Shown here: piece after piece, positions 35,327 to 43,121 of the stretch
Layout: every line of letters starts with the position of its first letter
How positions within the stretch are numbered: position 1 is the first letter of the stretch
Assembly (NCBI GenBank): GCA_017561935.1
Contig: JAFZBE010000039.1
Coordinates: 1-64,000 of the forward strand
Source of the DNA: Bacteroidales bacterium
GTDB taxonomy: Bacteria > Bacteroidota > Bacteroidia > Bacteroidales > UBA3663
Direction: 5' to 3'
Length of the DNA stretch: 64,000 nt
Program-made: the position numbers and the translations under genes
The notes under the pieces: model-generated
The model's input: the letters and a program-made list of their open reading frames with translations, nothing else
What the model was told of the DNA's origin: nothing
Databases searched by the model: none

Positions 35327-36757
35327 TCAAGTTGTTTTAGGACGAGACTTTACGGTCCAACTGAAACAATTGAATCCACCTTCTTCATTTAATAATGGCA
35401 CAGCATAAACGCCCTTCACTGCTGTATCAGGAAATAATTCCTGTATCTGTTCAAGTGCTTCTCTATCCTGATTTTCAATGCCAAGAAGTGGAACGATAAT
35501 GACCTTTGACGTTTGTAGATAGTTGATGTATGCCCAACTAAGATCATCGTCCTTTCTCTGTGACGAGTACGTCGAATAGCGAAGTTCGGTCACCTTGTAT
35601 CCATCATGTTCCAAGGCTTTTCTGAAAGAAGCGGCCATATCCTCATCATATTCGTAATAATTGGTCATGAGAATGCGATTGTCATCGACATAGCGAACGA
35701 TGCCATCCGAATGACCATATATCTCAGTTCTGTCCCAATTCAGCCATGTGATATGATTGATTCCAAAGTCATGCCTGAATACTTCTTCAAACTTCTTTTG
35801 ACTTATGTTATTAGCATTGTATGCTTTTCTCGTCATTATTACTCCCTGAGCGGTTCTGATGATGTTCCCGCCATCAAGTATGAGGCTTGAGTCTTTACGG
35901 ACTAAATGAATAGAGTCGCAAACAACGTCGGGCGAGGTCTTGGTATCTCTATATTTGTCACAATCCAAATAATCTGGATCATATTTATATCGGACGAAAG
36001 AATTGGGATATACCTGTATAGGCATATAGTCCCTGCACCATATATCCTGTGTATGATCTAGAAGTTCATGCTTCACACCATACTCATCCAATATCTCGCA
36101 TATCTCTCTATAAACCTTTGCTATTTCAGGTTTTTCCAGCACCTCTTTCGAAAAATAAACCATATCGGCATCTTTGTCGAGGACGGTAAACAGATTCTCA
36201 TTCCTCTTATAGTTCCATGGTCTATATGCCTGATTACCCTCCAAGCCCCTACGTTTCTGAGCAATTAACTTTGTTCGCGGTTCAGTCCATTCGTCCACCC
36301 ATTTGAACGAGACCCCATCAAAGATGTTGCTTCTCGACATAATAATTTCATAGGAGGTCAGAGAACGCATCTCATTAAGTAGGATAGGATTATTATCCAT
36401 GTCGAAAAGGTCAAAAGCCCTTATCAGCACAGATGCTCGAAACTGATGCATAGCGGTATCTTCGAAAGTTATGTCGATGCCAGAGTTATGGGGGAAAAGA
36501 GTTCCGATATCCAGCCAGTCATCATCTGGCGATTCCCGTCGATACATCTTATCCTCCCGAATGCTGCCATCAGTATTCAAAAAGTAGAACTCAATCTCCC
36601 TAAGATATAGTTTCTCCTTATTGTTAAGTAGGATATACCCGCCGTACAATAATTGTGATGCAATCCGAGGGAAAATCTCCTTGCATAGATTCCCTTCATT
36701 TGCATTGGTAAACCTACAGGAATCCAAAGCATCTCTTAATGTGTCGAAGTATTTCAT
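35327..36757 (-). CDS. MPG-like domain fused to agmatine/peptidylarginine deiminase domain
   Basis: A 476-residue protein without signal peptide. Residues about 200-476 form a guanidino-modifying deiminase of the agmatine deiminase/PAD type: 'DIWCRDYMP' (238-246), 'LILDGGNIIRTAQGVIMT', catalytic His349 in 'YGHSDGIVRYV', and nucleophile Cys464 in 'GGFNCFSW'. Residues 1-195 ('REIEFYFLNTDG', 'NSGIDITFED', 'ASVLIRAFDLF', 'QKRRGLEGNQAYRPWNY') resemble a Bacteroidetes module I recall as methylpurine-DNA-glycosylase-like; this is weaker. The deiminase would hydrolyse a guanidino group to ureido plus ammonia. It is the last gene of an operon with Nmad2 and Nmad3. Substrate unknown. Confidence 0.75.
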   Translation of the reverse strand: MKYFDTLRDALDSCRFTNANEGNLCKEIFPRIASQLLYGGYILLNNKEKLYLREIEFYFLNTDGSIREDKMYRRESPDDDWLDIGTLFPHNSGIDITFEDTAMHQFRASVLIRAFDLFDMDNNPILLNEMRSLTSYEIIMSRSNIFDGVSFKWVDEWTEPRTKLIAQKRRGLEGNQAYRPWNYKRNENLFTVLDKDADMVYFSKEVLEKPEIAKVYREICEILDEYGVKHELLDHTQDIWCRDYMPIQVYPNSFVRYKYDPDYLDCDKYRDTKTSPDVVCDSIHLVRKDSSLILDGGNIIRTAQGVIMTRKAYNANNISQKKFEEVFRHDFGINHITWLNWDRTEIYGHSDGIVRYVDDNRILMTNYYEYDEDMAASFRKALEHDGYKVTELRYSTYSSQRKDDDLSWAYINYLQTSKVIIVPLLGIENQDREALEQIQELFPDTAVKGVYAVPLLNEEGGFNCFSWTVKSRPKTT

Positions 36758-36759
36758 AA

Positions 36760-36927
36760 TTAATCAGCATTTGCGGGGTTGAAAATTCTCTTTACTATCC
36801 CGATGTAATGCGTCATCTCTTTAACAATGGTTTCTGCATCAGGACCTTGGAAGTCGTAATTACAATCGTACCACCAGTCATCAAGATTCTTATTTGTTTT
36901 TTGGGGATTGAGTAGGATTTGGTTTTC
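36760..36927 (-). pseudogene. Short start-less ORF between Nmad3 and the deiminase
   Basis: The minus strand is open for 55 codons ending '...DWWYDCNYDFQGPDAETI', then 'VKEMTHYIGIVKRIFNPANA' and one Asp. It stops 2 nt before the deiminase ATG. There is no ATG, GTG or TTG at its head. A different frame just upstream reads 'YYTYVKHEGENNIGKPNPTQ' and meets it at a run of six A (near 36890). The two halves look like one small gene broken by a frameshift, or a sequencing indel. Composition is protein-like. No homologue recognised. Confidence 0.4.
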
Positions 36928-36951
36928 CTATGTTATTTTCCCCCTCGTGCT

Positions 36952-37752
36952 TTACGTATGTATAATAGATTTTGCCCAGTCAAGGATTTCTGGAGTTGCT
37001 TCCATTACAAATTCTTGACCTCTACCTGCCGATTTGAATGAATCTTTTTGCCAGGAATTTGTATTATATGATATTTGCACTTTCCTAAAATAATCAGGTA
37101 AATCCCAATATCGGCGAGACATTCCCTCTTTAGTTAATACCCTATCTCGACGAAACTTAAGTACATTACAACCCCTTAATGAAGAGATTAAGGATAGTCT
37201 ATCTGTCGGAAGAAAGATAGCATTTTTATAGGCATTCCATGCGTTGTCGTAAGCATAGTGAGGATGCTCTTTGAGCCAATCTGGCACGTCTTGCTTTCGT
37301 TCAATTATTTCTCCGATTTGCATATATCCATATATTATGTGGGCATCTAATCCGTTTTTTTTATACCGAAGAAGCCCTCCTTTCATTTCTGTTTCTTTGA
37401 ACCAGCCATAAAAAAGAAAAATGTCTCCAACACACACCTTCTGATTGCGTAAATGCGATAGTGAAGCGTTCATTTGTCCAAAGGCAGGTTTCCAATTTGG
37501 AAATCTGCTTCTAACATCTTCCCTTAAATCTGGATCCAAGTGGCACCTGCTATCATTTGTAATTAATGTCCTTGTATTTAAAGAATGAACTATTTCGTAA
37601 TAGCTCATATCTTCCCAATGAAGCGATGAAAATGTATTATTATCTTCATTGTCAGGTATGGGCAGTGATAGCAGGGTGCCATCCGGCATTATTGGATTCG
37701 CTTGTTTTCCTGAGGAAGAATCAAAGCCTTTTCTGCTGAGTATTATTTTCAT
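36952..37752 (-). CDS. Nucleotide modification associated domain 3 (Nmad3) protein
   Basis: A 266-residue protein starting 'MKIILSRKGFDSSSGKQANP', then 'PDGTLLSLPIP' and 'RCHLDPDLRED', the signature of the Nmad3 family. 'VGDIFLFYGWFKETEM' and 'HIIYGYMQIGEII' follow, as in ASCH/PUA-like folds. Nmad domains were named for genomic association with base-hypermodification systems, and their chemistry is unknown. The ATG overlaps the Nmad2 stop by 4 nt, so the two are translationally coupled. Confidence 0.85.
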   Translation of the reverse strand: MKIILSRKGFDSSSGKQANPIMPDGTLLSLPIPDNEDNNTFSSLHWEDMSYYEIVHSLNTRTLITNDSRCHLDPDLREDVRSRFPNWKPAFGQMNASLSHLRNQKVCVGDIFLFYGWFKETEMKGGLLRYKKNGLDAHIIYGYMQIGEIIERKQDVPDWLKEHPHYAYDNAWNAYKNAIFLPTDRLSLISSLRGCNVLKFRRDRVLTKEGMSRRYWDLPDYFRKVQISYNTNSWQKDSFKSAGRGQEFVMEATPEILDWAKSIIHT

Positions 37753-38384
37753 ACTTCTCGTTTTATTTGCACGTGGCTGTCATTCTTTATATAATTAATT
37801 AGCATGTGGCATTGGTCATCAAGAGGTATTTTCTTGCATCTTGGAACAGTCACATCAAAGATGTTTCTTTCTATTTTTTGAGCATTATTTACCCCATAGT
37901 AATAGAACTCTTCACAAATTAGAACATATTTTCCACTTAAATCATGCTCTTTTTCAATCTCTGTGTGATTGTTGTTTTCAACTTGTGTATAACTGCCATC
38001 TGCTTCTGGTTTATATATGTTATCACCTGAATCATAAATGGCGTTTGTTATTATTTTTTCTTTTCCACATGTTTTTTTTGAGGTAGTGACTTCGTTATAG
38101 CCAATTATTTGCGGCCTTTTTTGGGGATATTTCTCCCAATATTCAGCAAAGGTTAATTTGGCTTTAATTTTCGCCAAATATATGAGTCGAGGATTGTCAA
38201 AAGCATGGAGTTCATTATCTTTTCCATGAACCATTTTCGCAGTCCATCCACTTATCCAATCACCTACTTGAGCACCTCGTCTGATGGCTGGTTTGCAAAT
38301 AGCTAAAGTTAACACACCATGATGCGGATTGGGAGCGCTTTCTGTGTCCCACGTCATCTTGTAACAGTACAAATAGTTTTCCAT
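37749..38384 (-). CDS. Nucleotide modification associated domain 2 (Nmad2) protein
   Basis: A 211-residue protein from ATG at 38384 ('MENYLYCYKMTWDTESAPNP'). A TTG 24 nt upstream would overlap the previous stop. Family signature: 'APNPHHGVLTLAICKPAIRR', 'VGDWISG', 'RLIYLAKIKAKLTFAEYWEK', and later 'GDNIYKPEADGSYTQV' and 'FYYYGVN'. Nmad2 proteins are predicted nucleic-acid-binding or modifying proteins associated with DNA hypermodification. It is AT-rich relative to the core genes. Same operon as Nmad3, the unknown protein and the WYL regulator. Confidence 0.85.
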   Translation of the reverse strand: MENYLYCYKMTWDTESAPNPHHGVLTLAICKPAIRRGAQVGDWISGWTAKMVHGKDNELHAFDNPRLIYLAKIKAKLTFAEYWEKYPQKRPQIIGYNEVTTSKKTCGKEKIITNAIYDSGDNIYKPEADGSYTQVENNNHTEIEKEHDLSGKYVLICEEFYYYGVNNAQKIERNIFDVTVPRCKKIPLDDQCHMLINYIKNDSHVQIKREV

Positions 38385-38404
38385 ATTTTTTATTATTTTA
38401 ATCG

Positions 38405-39478
38405 TCAATCTTTCCCAATAGACTCGTCAATACCGATTTGCCAAAATATCCATCCTGGGAGTACCACATTGGGGATATTGAAGGAGAACCAATCTTGGAA
38501 CATGAGTGCATAAATGGAAAGGATATCATTCGGTATCTCTAAATCTCGCACAAAGTCACAAAGGACGAAGGTGGTTTCGGGATGTTTATGGGCATGAAGA
38601 AGGAACTTTTTGATACCGGGGTCCAGACATTTCGGATTATGCCGATCGTCTATCATTATCTCATAACACTTCCCCTGATAGCCTTGAGGATAATTGTCGC
38701 AAAACATAATATGGCCAGGCGTACCGTCGTCAAATGGAGAATGTCCTATGAAGTATGCGATCACACACCCATCCTGCATCGCTTCATCTATCGTGTCTGT
38801 ATAGATTCTTCGCCTGGGCTTTGTCAGCGAGAGATTCTCCACAAAGACAGGCGCTTCCAGGGCGGCTTTGGCCCTCTCTTTCACTTCTTCTGGGCTTATC
38901 CCGTTTGGGAAAAATGAATGCCTTGGCCAGTCGAAGGCATAGCGGTCGAAATGCTTGAAGAGTTTGCGACTGATACCGCTGAATGCAGTGCCTTCCTTAT
39001 GCCATGTAAGGCCGGGTCTGTACTGTGATTCGCAATTGTCGCCTGCCAATCCGGGAATTGTGGGATGAAAATAGCGCACGTACGATGTTATATGGTTTCC
39101 TACATCGGTTACTACGTCTCCGGTAAATATCGGACGATGGCAATCGTCCAGTATTCGAGTGTCTATGCCAGCATAAATGACGGGGACTGTGGACCAAAGG
39201 GTATGGGAGAGAATGCCGGGACGATGAAATCGGGTGTACGCTTCATCGTCAGTAATCAGCATCATCACGCCATTGTCATCGAAGTAGAAATGGCCGAATC
39301 TGGTCAGTCTATACTTCCCGTAGGGATCGATGAAACGAACCTCCCTGTATTCAAGTTTTCGATACAGATTGTCAAAATTCTGGTTATAATAATGAGGACG
39401 TTCATACATTTCAATAATCTCATTTCTGTGGCGATAGCATAGCCTGCGAATGCCCTCATAGCTAAAATCGTTTTCCAT
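38405..39478 (-). CDS. Unknown cytoplasmic protein of the Nmad operon
   Basis: A 357-residue protein without signal peptide or membrane helix. I do not recognise it. A central segment 'DTRILDDCHRPIFTGDVVTD' resembles the YopX-like 'D..g..iftGDvV' pattern. The C-terminal 'IKKFLLHAHKHPETTFVLCDF' recalls a short 'FIxxAxxHPExTF' motif seen in some Bacteroidetes proteins. It starts 3 nt after the WYL gene stop and ends 20 nt before Nmad2, so it is an integral operon member. A role in the same modification or conflict process is inferred from position only. Confidence 0.7.
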   Translation of the reverse strand: MENDFSYEGIRRLCYRHRNEIIEMYERPHYYNQNFDNLYRKLEYREVRFIDPYGKYRLTRFGHFYFDDNGVMMLITDDEAYTRFHRPGILSHTLWSTVPVIYAGIDTRILDDCHRPIFTGDVVTDVGNHITSYVRYFHPTIPGLAGDNCESQYRPGLTWHKEGTAFSGISRKLFKHFDRYAFDWPRHSFFPNGISPEEVKERAKAALEAPVFVENLSLTKPRRRIYTDTIDEAMQDGCVIAYFIGHSPFDDGTPGHIMFCDNYPQGYQGKCYEIMIDDRHNPKCLDPGIKKFLLHAHKHPETTFVLCDFVRDLEIPNDILSIYALMFQDWFSFNIPNVVLPGWIFWQIGIDESIGKD

Positions 39479-39481
39479 GAC

Positions 39482-40414
39482 TTAATGATATTTGTCGTAC
39501 ATTCTTTCCACTCTCTCAGCTATCTCCTGACGGAGCCAAAGGGGCTCCAGCACTTCCACGTCCTCGCCATTCCAAAGTATTTCCTGCTGGAAATCGAATG
39601 CAGGACGCAAGTTAAAGGTGAAGATGCTGTAATCGTCGTTTCGCTCAATCTCGTCCTGCGATTCGTGCATCTTCAGGTCGCGGATATAGTTGGCCTGTCG
39701 TGCCGAAACCTTCAGCTTCACGGGCTGAACCTTGACATCCTGCTCGGCAATGATGCCAAAGCATCCATCGAAGAAATCCTGGGCATTCCAGTCCTTCGGC
39801 ATCTGAAAAGTCTCGTCTTTGACGTGGAGACGTCTGATGCGGTCGAGCCCGTAGATCCGCGGTCCTTTCTCGGCATAGTGGGGACTGGTGCTTAGAGCCA
39901 CCATGTACCATCGCTGACGATAGAGCTTTACGCAGAAGGGTTGCACATCGAAGTTGCTCTCTTCGTCCTTCCAATAGCTGCGATAGGTCATATTGAGCAC
40001 ACGATTCTCCTTCATGGCCTCGATGATGGGTTGCAGGAAGTCCTGCCCTGATGGCACATACTCCAGCAGGATACGATCCTTGATGCTTTGGCTGTTGGCC
40101 AGGGCATTGCTTACGCAGAACGTATTGTAAAGCCATGAGCGGATGCCATTGCCTGTGATGTCCTCCTCGTTCTCAATGTAGTAGCGATACTCGCCACGGT
40201 TCTCATTCACGATGCTGATGCCGAACATGTCCCAAATGACGTAACGCCAGTTGTCGAAGGTGCGTTTGGGTATTTCCACTCCTCTGCTAATGTCCGTATC
40301 GCGGAGCCATCTCTCATTCAATTCCTTGAACGAGATCTTGCGACACCGATAGATGGTGTCTATCACCCAGACATATTTGCTTATCAAGCTTTGTCCACGA
40401 TCGTTGTTTACCAT
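39482..40414 (-). CDS. WYL-domain transcriptional regulator
   Basis: A 310-residue protein from ATG at 40414. The frame is open to 40540, but the -7 box at 40430-40437 excludes that start. The N-terminal half is a winged-HTH-like region ('SKYVWVIDTIYRCRKISFKE', 'GVEIPKRTFDNWRYVIWDMF'). The WYL domain spans about 135-210 ('VLNMTYRSYWKDEESNFDVQ', 'PFCVKLYRQRWYMVALS', 'PRIYGLDRIRRL'), with a C-terminal WCX-like extension. WYL proteins often regulate defence and DNA-damage operons by sensing nucleic-acid ligands. It is the first gene of the Nmad operon. Confidence 0.88.
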   Translation of the reverse strand: MVNNDRGQSLISKYVWVIDTIYRCRKISFKELNERWLRDTDISRGVEIPKRTFDNWRYVIWDMFGISIVNENRGEYRYYIENEEDITGNGIRSWLYNTFCVSNALANSQSIKDRILLEYVPSGQDFLQPIIEAMKENRVLNMTYRSYWKDEESNFDVQPFCVKLYRQRWYMVALSTSPHYAEKGPRIYGLDRIRRLHVKDETFQMPKDWNAQDFFDGCFGIIAEQDVKVQPVKLKVSARQANYIRDLKMHESQDEIERNDDYSIFTFNLRPAFDFQQEILWNGEDVEVLEPLWLRQEIAERVERMYDKYH

Positions 40415-40429
40415 AATGATTTTTTTTTG

Positions 40430-40437
40430 CAAAAGTA
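40430..40437 (-). promoter_or_regulatory. -7 box for the WYL-Nmad operon
   Basis: The minus strand reads TACTTTTG. It predicts a leader of only about 10 nt before the WYL ATG. Confidence 0.6.
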
Positions 40438-40894
40438 CGATTAAGGTGTGCCATCTTGTGGCAGAGGTTTTGGTAAAAAGACTAAAATTGTCGATTATTG
40501 TTCTCTTTGCATGTATTCGACCTCTCGTGCAAACAAGCACGTACTTTGTCTTTGATGATAGTTTTTTAAATCATAGCTTTTTACTACTTGTTGGTGCAAA
40601 TATATTCCTTTTATCTCAAGGAATCAAAGTATTTTGCTCCATTTTGTAGAATCAAGTATAAATGTGATTATACTGATAAATTATGCTAATTCTAGCTTAC
40701 AGACTAGAAGATTTTCTTTCCCAATCAAAGGATATGCTTTGATTGGGCGAAATCAAAGCCAATACTTGGATTTATACGATGTAGAATAGCGCAAATTCCA
40801 AACATTTTAGGGGAAAAGTGGAGCCGTCTGCAACGAGAATCCTACTTCGAATGAGGAATAACCCATCTCCAACTTCGGCATGACCATTTTTAGC

Positions 40895-41335
40895 CGAGAT
40901 TGGTTATGCTCCCACTGGAGCATAACCTTTTTTGGCCGAAAAAGGACATGCTGCGATAGGATAGAGCACTCTGACGGGCGACAGAGTGCTTGCTCCGAAC
41001 GGAGCATACCCAATCTTGGCCGAAAATAGACATACCGCGATAGGATGGAGCACTCTGACGGGCGACAGAGTGCTTTCTCCGAAAGAAGAATACCCAATCT
41101 TGGCCAAGAATGGGTATGCCGCGATAGGATGGAGTACTCTGACGGCCGACAGGATGCTTTCTCCGAATGGAGAATACCCAATCTTGGCCAAGAATGGGTA
41201 TGCCGCGATAGAATGGAGCACTCTGACGGCCGACAGGATACTTTCTCCGAAAGACGCATACCCAATCTTGGCCAAGAATGGTCATGCCGCGATTGGAAAG
41301 AGCACTCTGACGGCCGACAGAGTGCTTGCTCCTAA
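40895..41335. repeat. 84-bp tandem array of paired hairpins
   Basis: Five units; the linker GCGATAGGAT begins at 40953, 41037, 41121, 41205 and 41289, exactly 84 bp apart. Each unit has a 26-bp palindromic core (40965, 41049, 41133, 41217, 41301), and most also a 28-bp near-palindrome, for example 41090-41117. A further perfect 11-bp stem is near 40905-40930. The core is that of the array at 140-425. Because 84 is a multiple of 3, several frames on both strands stay open through the array, but it is not coding. 40415-40894 is AT-rich and holds no gene. Confidence 0.88.
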
Positions 41336-41339
41336 AGAA

Positions 41340-41369
41340 AAAGCACTATCCCGCGCGAGATAGTGCTTT
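41340..41369 (-). terminator. Probable intrinsic terminator of recN
   Basis: On the minus strand AAAGCACTATC pairs with GATAGTGCTTT over an 8-nt loop, then TTTCTTT, 23 nt past the recN stop. It is the gene-proximal relative of the array cores. Confidence 0.7.
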
Positions 41370-41391
41370 ATGATGGAAAAGACGATGAATA

Positions 41392-43086
41392 TTATTCCGT
41401 GATCAGTGTTCGAGCATTAGCCAGAGCTTCGGGAGTGATGTCGGAACCACTGAGCATGCGGGCAATCTCCTGAATGCGCTGTTCGGGCGATAGTTGCTCG
41501 ATGTGGGTGATGGTCTGCTCGTCGGTGTCGGCCTTGAAGACACGGAAATGCTGGTTGCCCTTGCCTGCGACTTGCGGCAGGTGGGTGATGGTGATGACCT
41601 GCAGATGGGTGGAGAGTTCCTTCATGACTTGTCCCATGCGGTCGGCGATGTCGCCCGATACTCCTGTGTCGATCTCGTCGAAGATGATGGTGGGCAAGGT
41701 GCGTGCCGATGCCACCAGGCTCTTGATGCCGAGCATGAGGCGGCTGATCTCGCCTCCCGAGGCCACTTCGCCTGCAGGACGGAGGGGTTGGTTCTTGTTG
41801 GCGGAGAAGAGGAAGTCAATGCTGTCAGCGCCAGTGGCGCTGAAGCGGTTTGAGGAGTTTGAGGGGTTTGAGGGGTTTGAGGGGTTTAGGGGGCTAACGA
41901 TGGCTTGGAAGCGGAGGTTGGGCATGCCGAGGTAGGTGAGGCGTTCGATGAGCTCCTTTTGCAACTTGGCGGCGGCTTGGACGCGGGTGGCGGTGAGCGC
42001 TGCTGCGCAACGTGTGGCCTGGCTGGTGAGTTCCTTGAGCTGCTTCTCCATTTCCTCGATCTCTTCGTCGCTGCCTTCGATGTGCTGCATACGCTCGAAG
42101 AGCTGGTCGCGCAACGCGATGAGGTCTTCGACCGAGGTCTTGCCGTGCTTCTTCTGGAGGGAATAGAGGAGGCTCAGTCGCTCCTCGACCTGCTCCATGC
42201 GCTGCGGGTCGAAGTTGACTTCCTCGGTGCGGCCATCGACTTCGTCGGCGATGTCCTTGAGGTCGATGTAATCGCTTTCGAGACGCTGGGCTATCTCGGC
42301 GATGTCGGGATAGATGCGGCTCAGCTCGTGTGCCTGGCGTGCGACGTTCTTGAGCATCTGTACCATCGAGTCGTCCTCGCCATCGAGTGCCTCGTGCATC
42401 TGACCGAGGCTGGACTTGATGTCCTCGGCATGGCTGAGCAGTTCCTGTTCGGCTTCGAGTTCCTCCTGTTCGCCTTCAACGAGGTTGGCACTGTCGAGCT
42501 GTTGGAACTGGAAGCGGATATAGTCGGCCTCCTGTGCGTCCTTGGCTGCCTCGGCCTTGAGTGCCTTGAGCTTTGCGCTATGGGCTACGAGCTTGTCATA
42601 GACGGTGCGGTACTGGCGATATTCGACGTGATTGCCTGCGAGTGCGTCGATGACCGAGAGCTGGAAGGCGTCTTGACCAAGCAGGAGGTTCTGGTGCTGC
42701 GAATGGATGTCGATAAGGCTGCTCCCCAGCTGCCGAAGGGTGGTGAGCTGCACGGGGATATCGTTGACGAAGGCACGGCTCTTGCCTGTGGCGTAGATCT
42801 CGCGGCGCAGGATGGTGTCGTGGGCGTCGTATTCGAGATCATTCTGACGGAAGAAGTCCTCGAGCGCGTAAGCGGAGATGTCGAACTGCGCCTCGATGAC
42901 GCATTTGGTGGCTCCATTGCGCACAGCCTTGGCATCGGCTCGCTGACCGAGAATGAGGCCGAGCGCTCCCATGATGATGGACTTGCCGGCTCCCGTCTCG
43001 CCTGTGATCACGGTGAGGCCTGCACCTGGACGGAATTCGAGGTGATCAATGAGGGCGTAGTTCTCGATGGACAAGAATTGTAACAT
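41392..43086 (-). CDS. recN: DNA repair protein RecN
   Basis: A 564-residue SMC-like ATPase acting early in double-strand-break repair. Walker A GETGAGKS (about 30-37); 'SQHQNLLL' and a long coiled-coil middle (about 160-370); a C-terminal head with 'LRPAGEVASGGEISRLMLGI' signature and Walker B 'TIIFDEIDTGVSG'. Odd: about five Asn-Pro-Ser-type triplets ('LNPSNPSNPSNSSNRF') are inserted near residue 400, from 9-bp repeats at 41847-41892, in a loop just before the signature. Last gene of the dnaN-exonuclease-porD-recN set. Confidence 0.95.
   Translation of the reverse strand: MLQFLSIENYALIDHLEFRPGAGLTVITGETGAGKSIIMGALGLILGQRADAKAVRNGATKCVIEAQFDISAYALEDFFRQNDLEYDAHDTILRREIYATGKSRAFVNDIPVQLTTLRQLGSSLIDIHSQHQNLLLGQDAFQLSVIDALAGNHVEYRQYRTVYDKLVAHSAKLKALKAEAAKDAQEADYIRFQFQQLDSANLVEGEQEELEAEQELLSHAEDIKSSLGQMHEALDGEDDSMVQMLKNVARQAHELSRIYPDIAEIAQRLESDYIDLKDIADEVDGRTEEVNFDPQRMEQVEERLSLLYSLQKKHGKTSVEDLIALRDQLFERMQHIEGSDEEIEEMEKQLKELTSQATRCAAALTATRVQAAAKLQKELIERLTYLGMPNLRFQAIVSPLNPSNPSNPSNSSNRFSATGADSIDFLFSANKNQPLRPAGEVASGGEISRLMLGIKSLVASARTLPTIIFDEIDTGVSGDIADRMGQVMKELSTHLQVITITHLPQVAGKGNQHFRVFKADTDEQTITHIEQLSPEQRIQEIARMLSGSDITPEALANARTLITE
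41847..41892. repeat. In-frame 9-bp repeat tract inside recN
   Basis: About five copies of the unit that reads CTCAAACCC on the minus strand, one with T for C. It is the same unit as in the ABC ATPase gene and the porD upstream gap. Confidence 0.85.
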
Positions 43087-43099
43087 CTCTTTTTTATCA

Positions 43100-43121
43100 A
43101 GAATTTGAGAATTTGAGAATT
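43100..43121. repeat. 8-bp repeat between porD and recN
   Basis: On the minus strand TTCTCAAA is repeated directly after the porD stop, forming AATTCTCAAATTCT twice in overlap. Confidence 0.6.

Noticed and set aside
40895..41335. CRISPR array
   Set aside because: The whole 84-bp unit is repeated, so there are no unique spacers; no cas genes nearby.
40807..41363. Open frames of 96-152 codons on both strands through the 84-bp array
   Set aside because: 84 bp is 28 codons, so any frame free of stops in one unit stays open. Several frames are open at once, the peptides are pure repeats, and no start signals or promoter are present.
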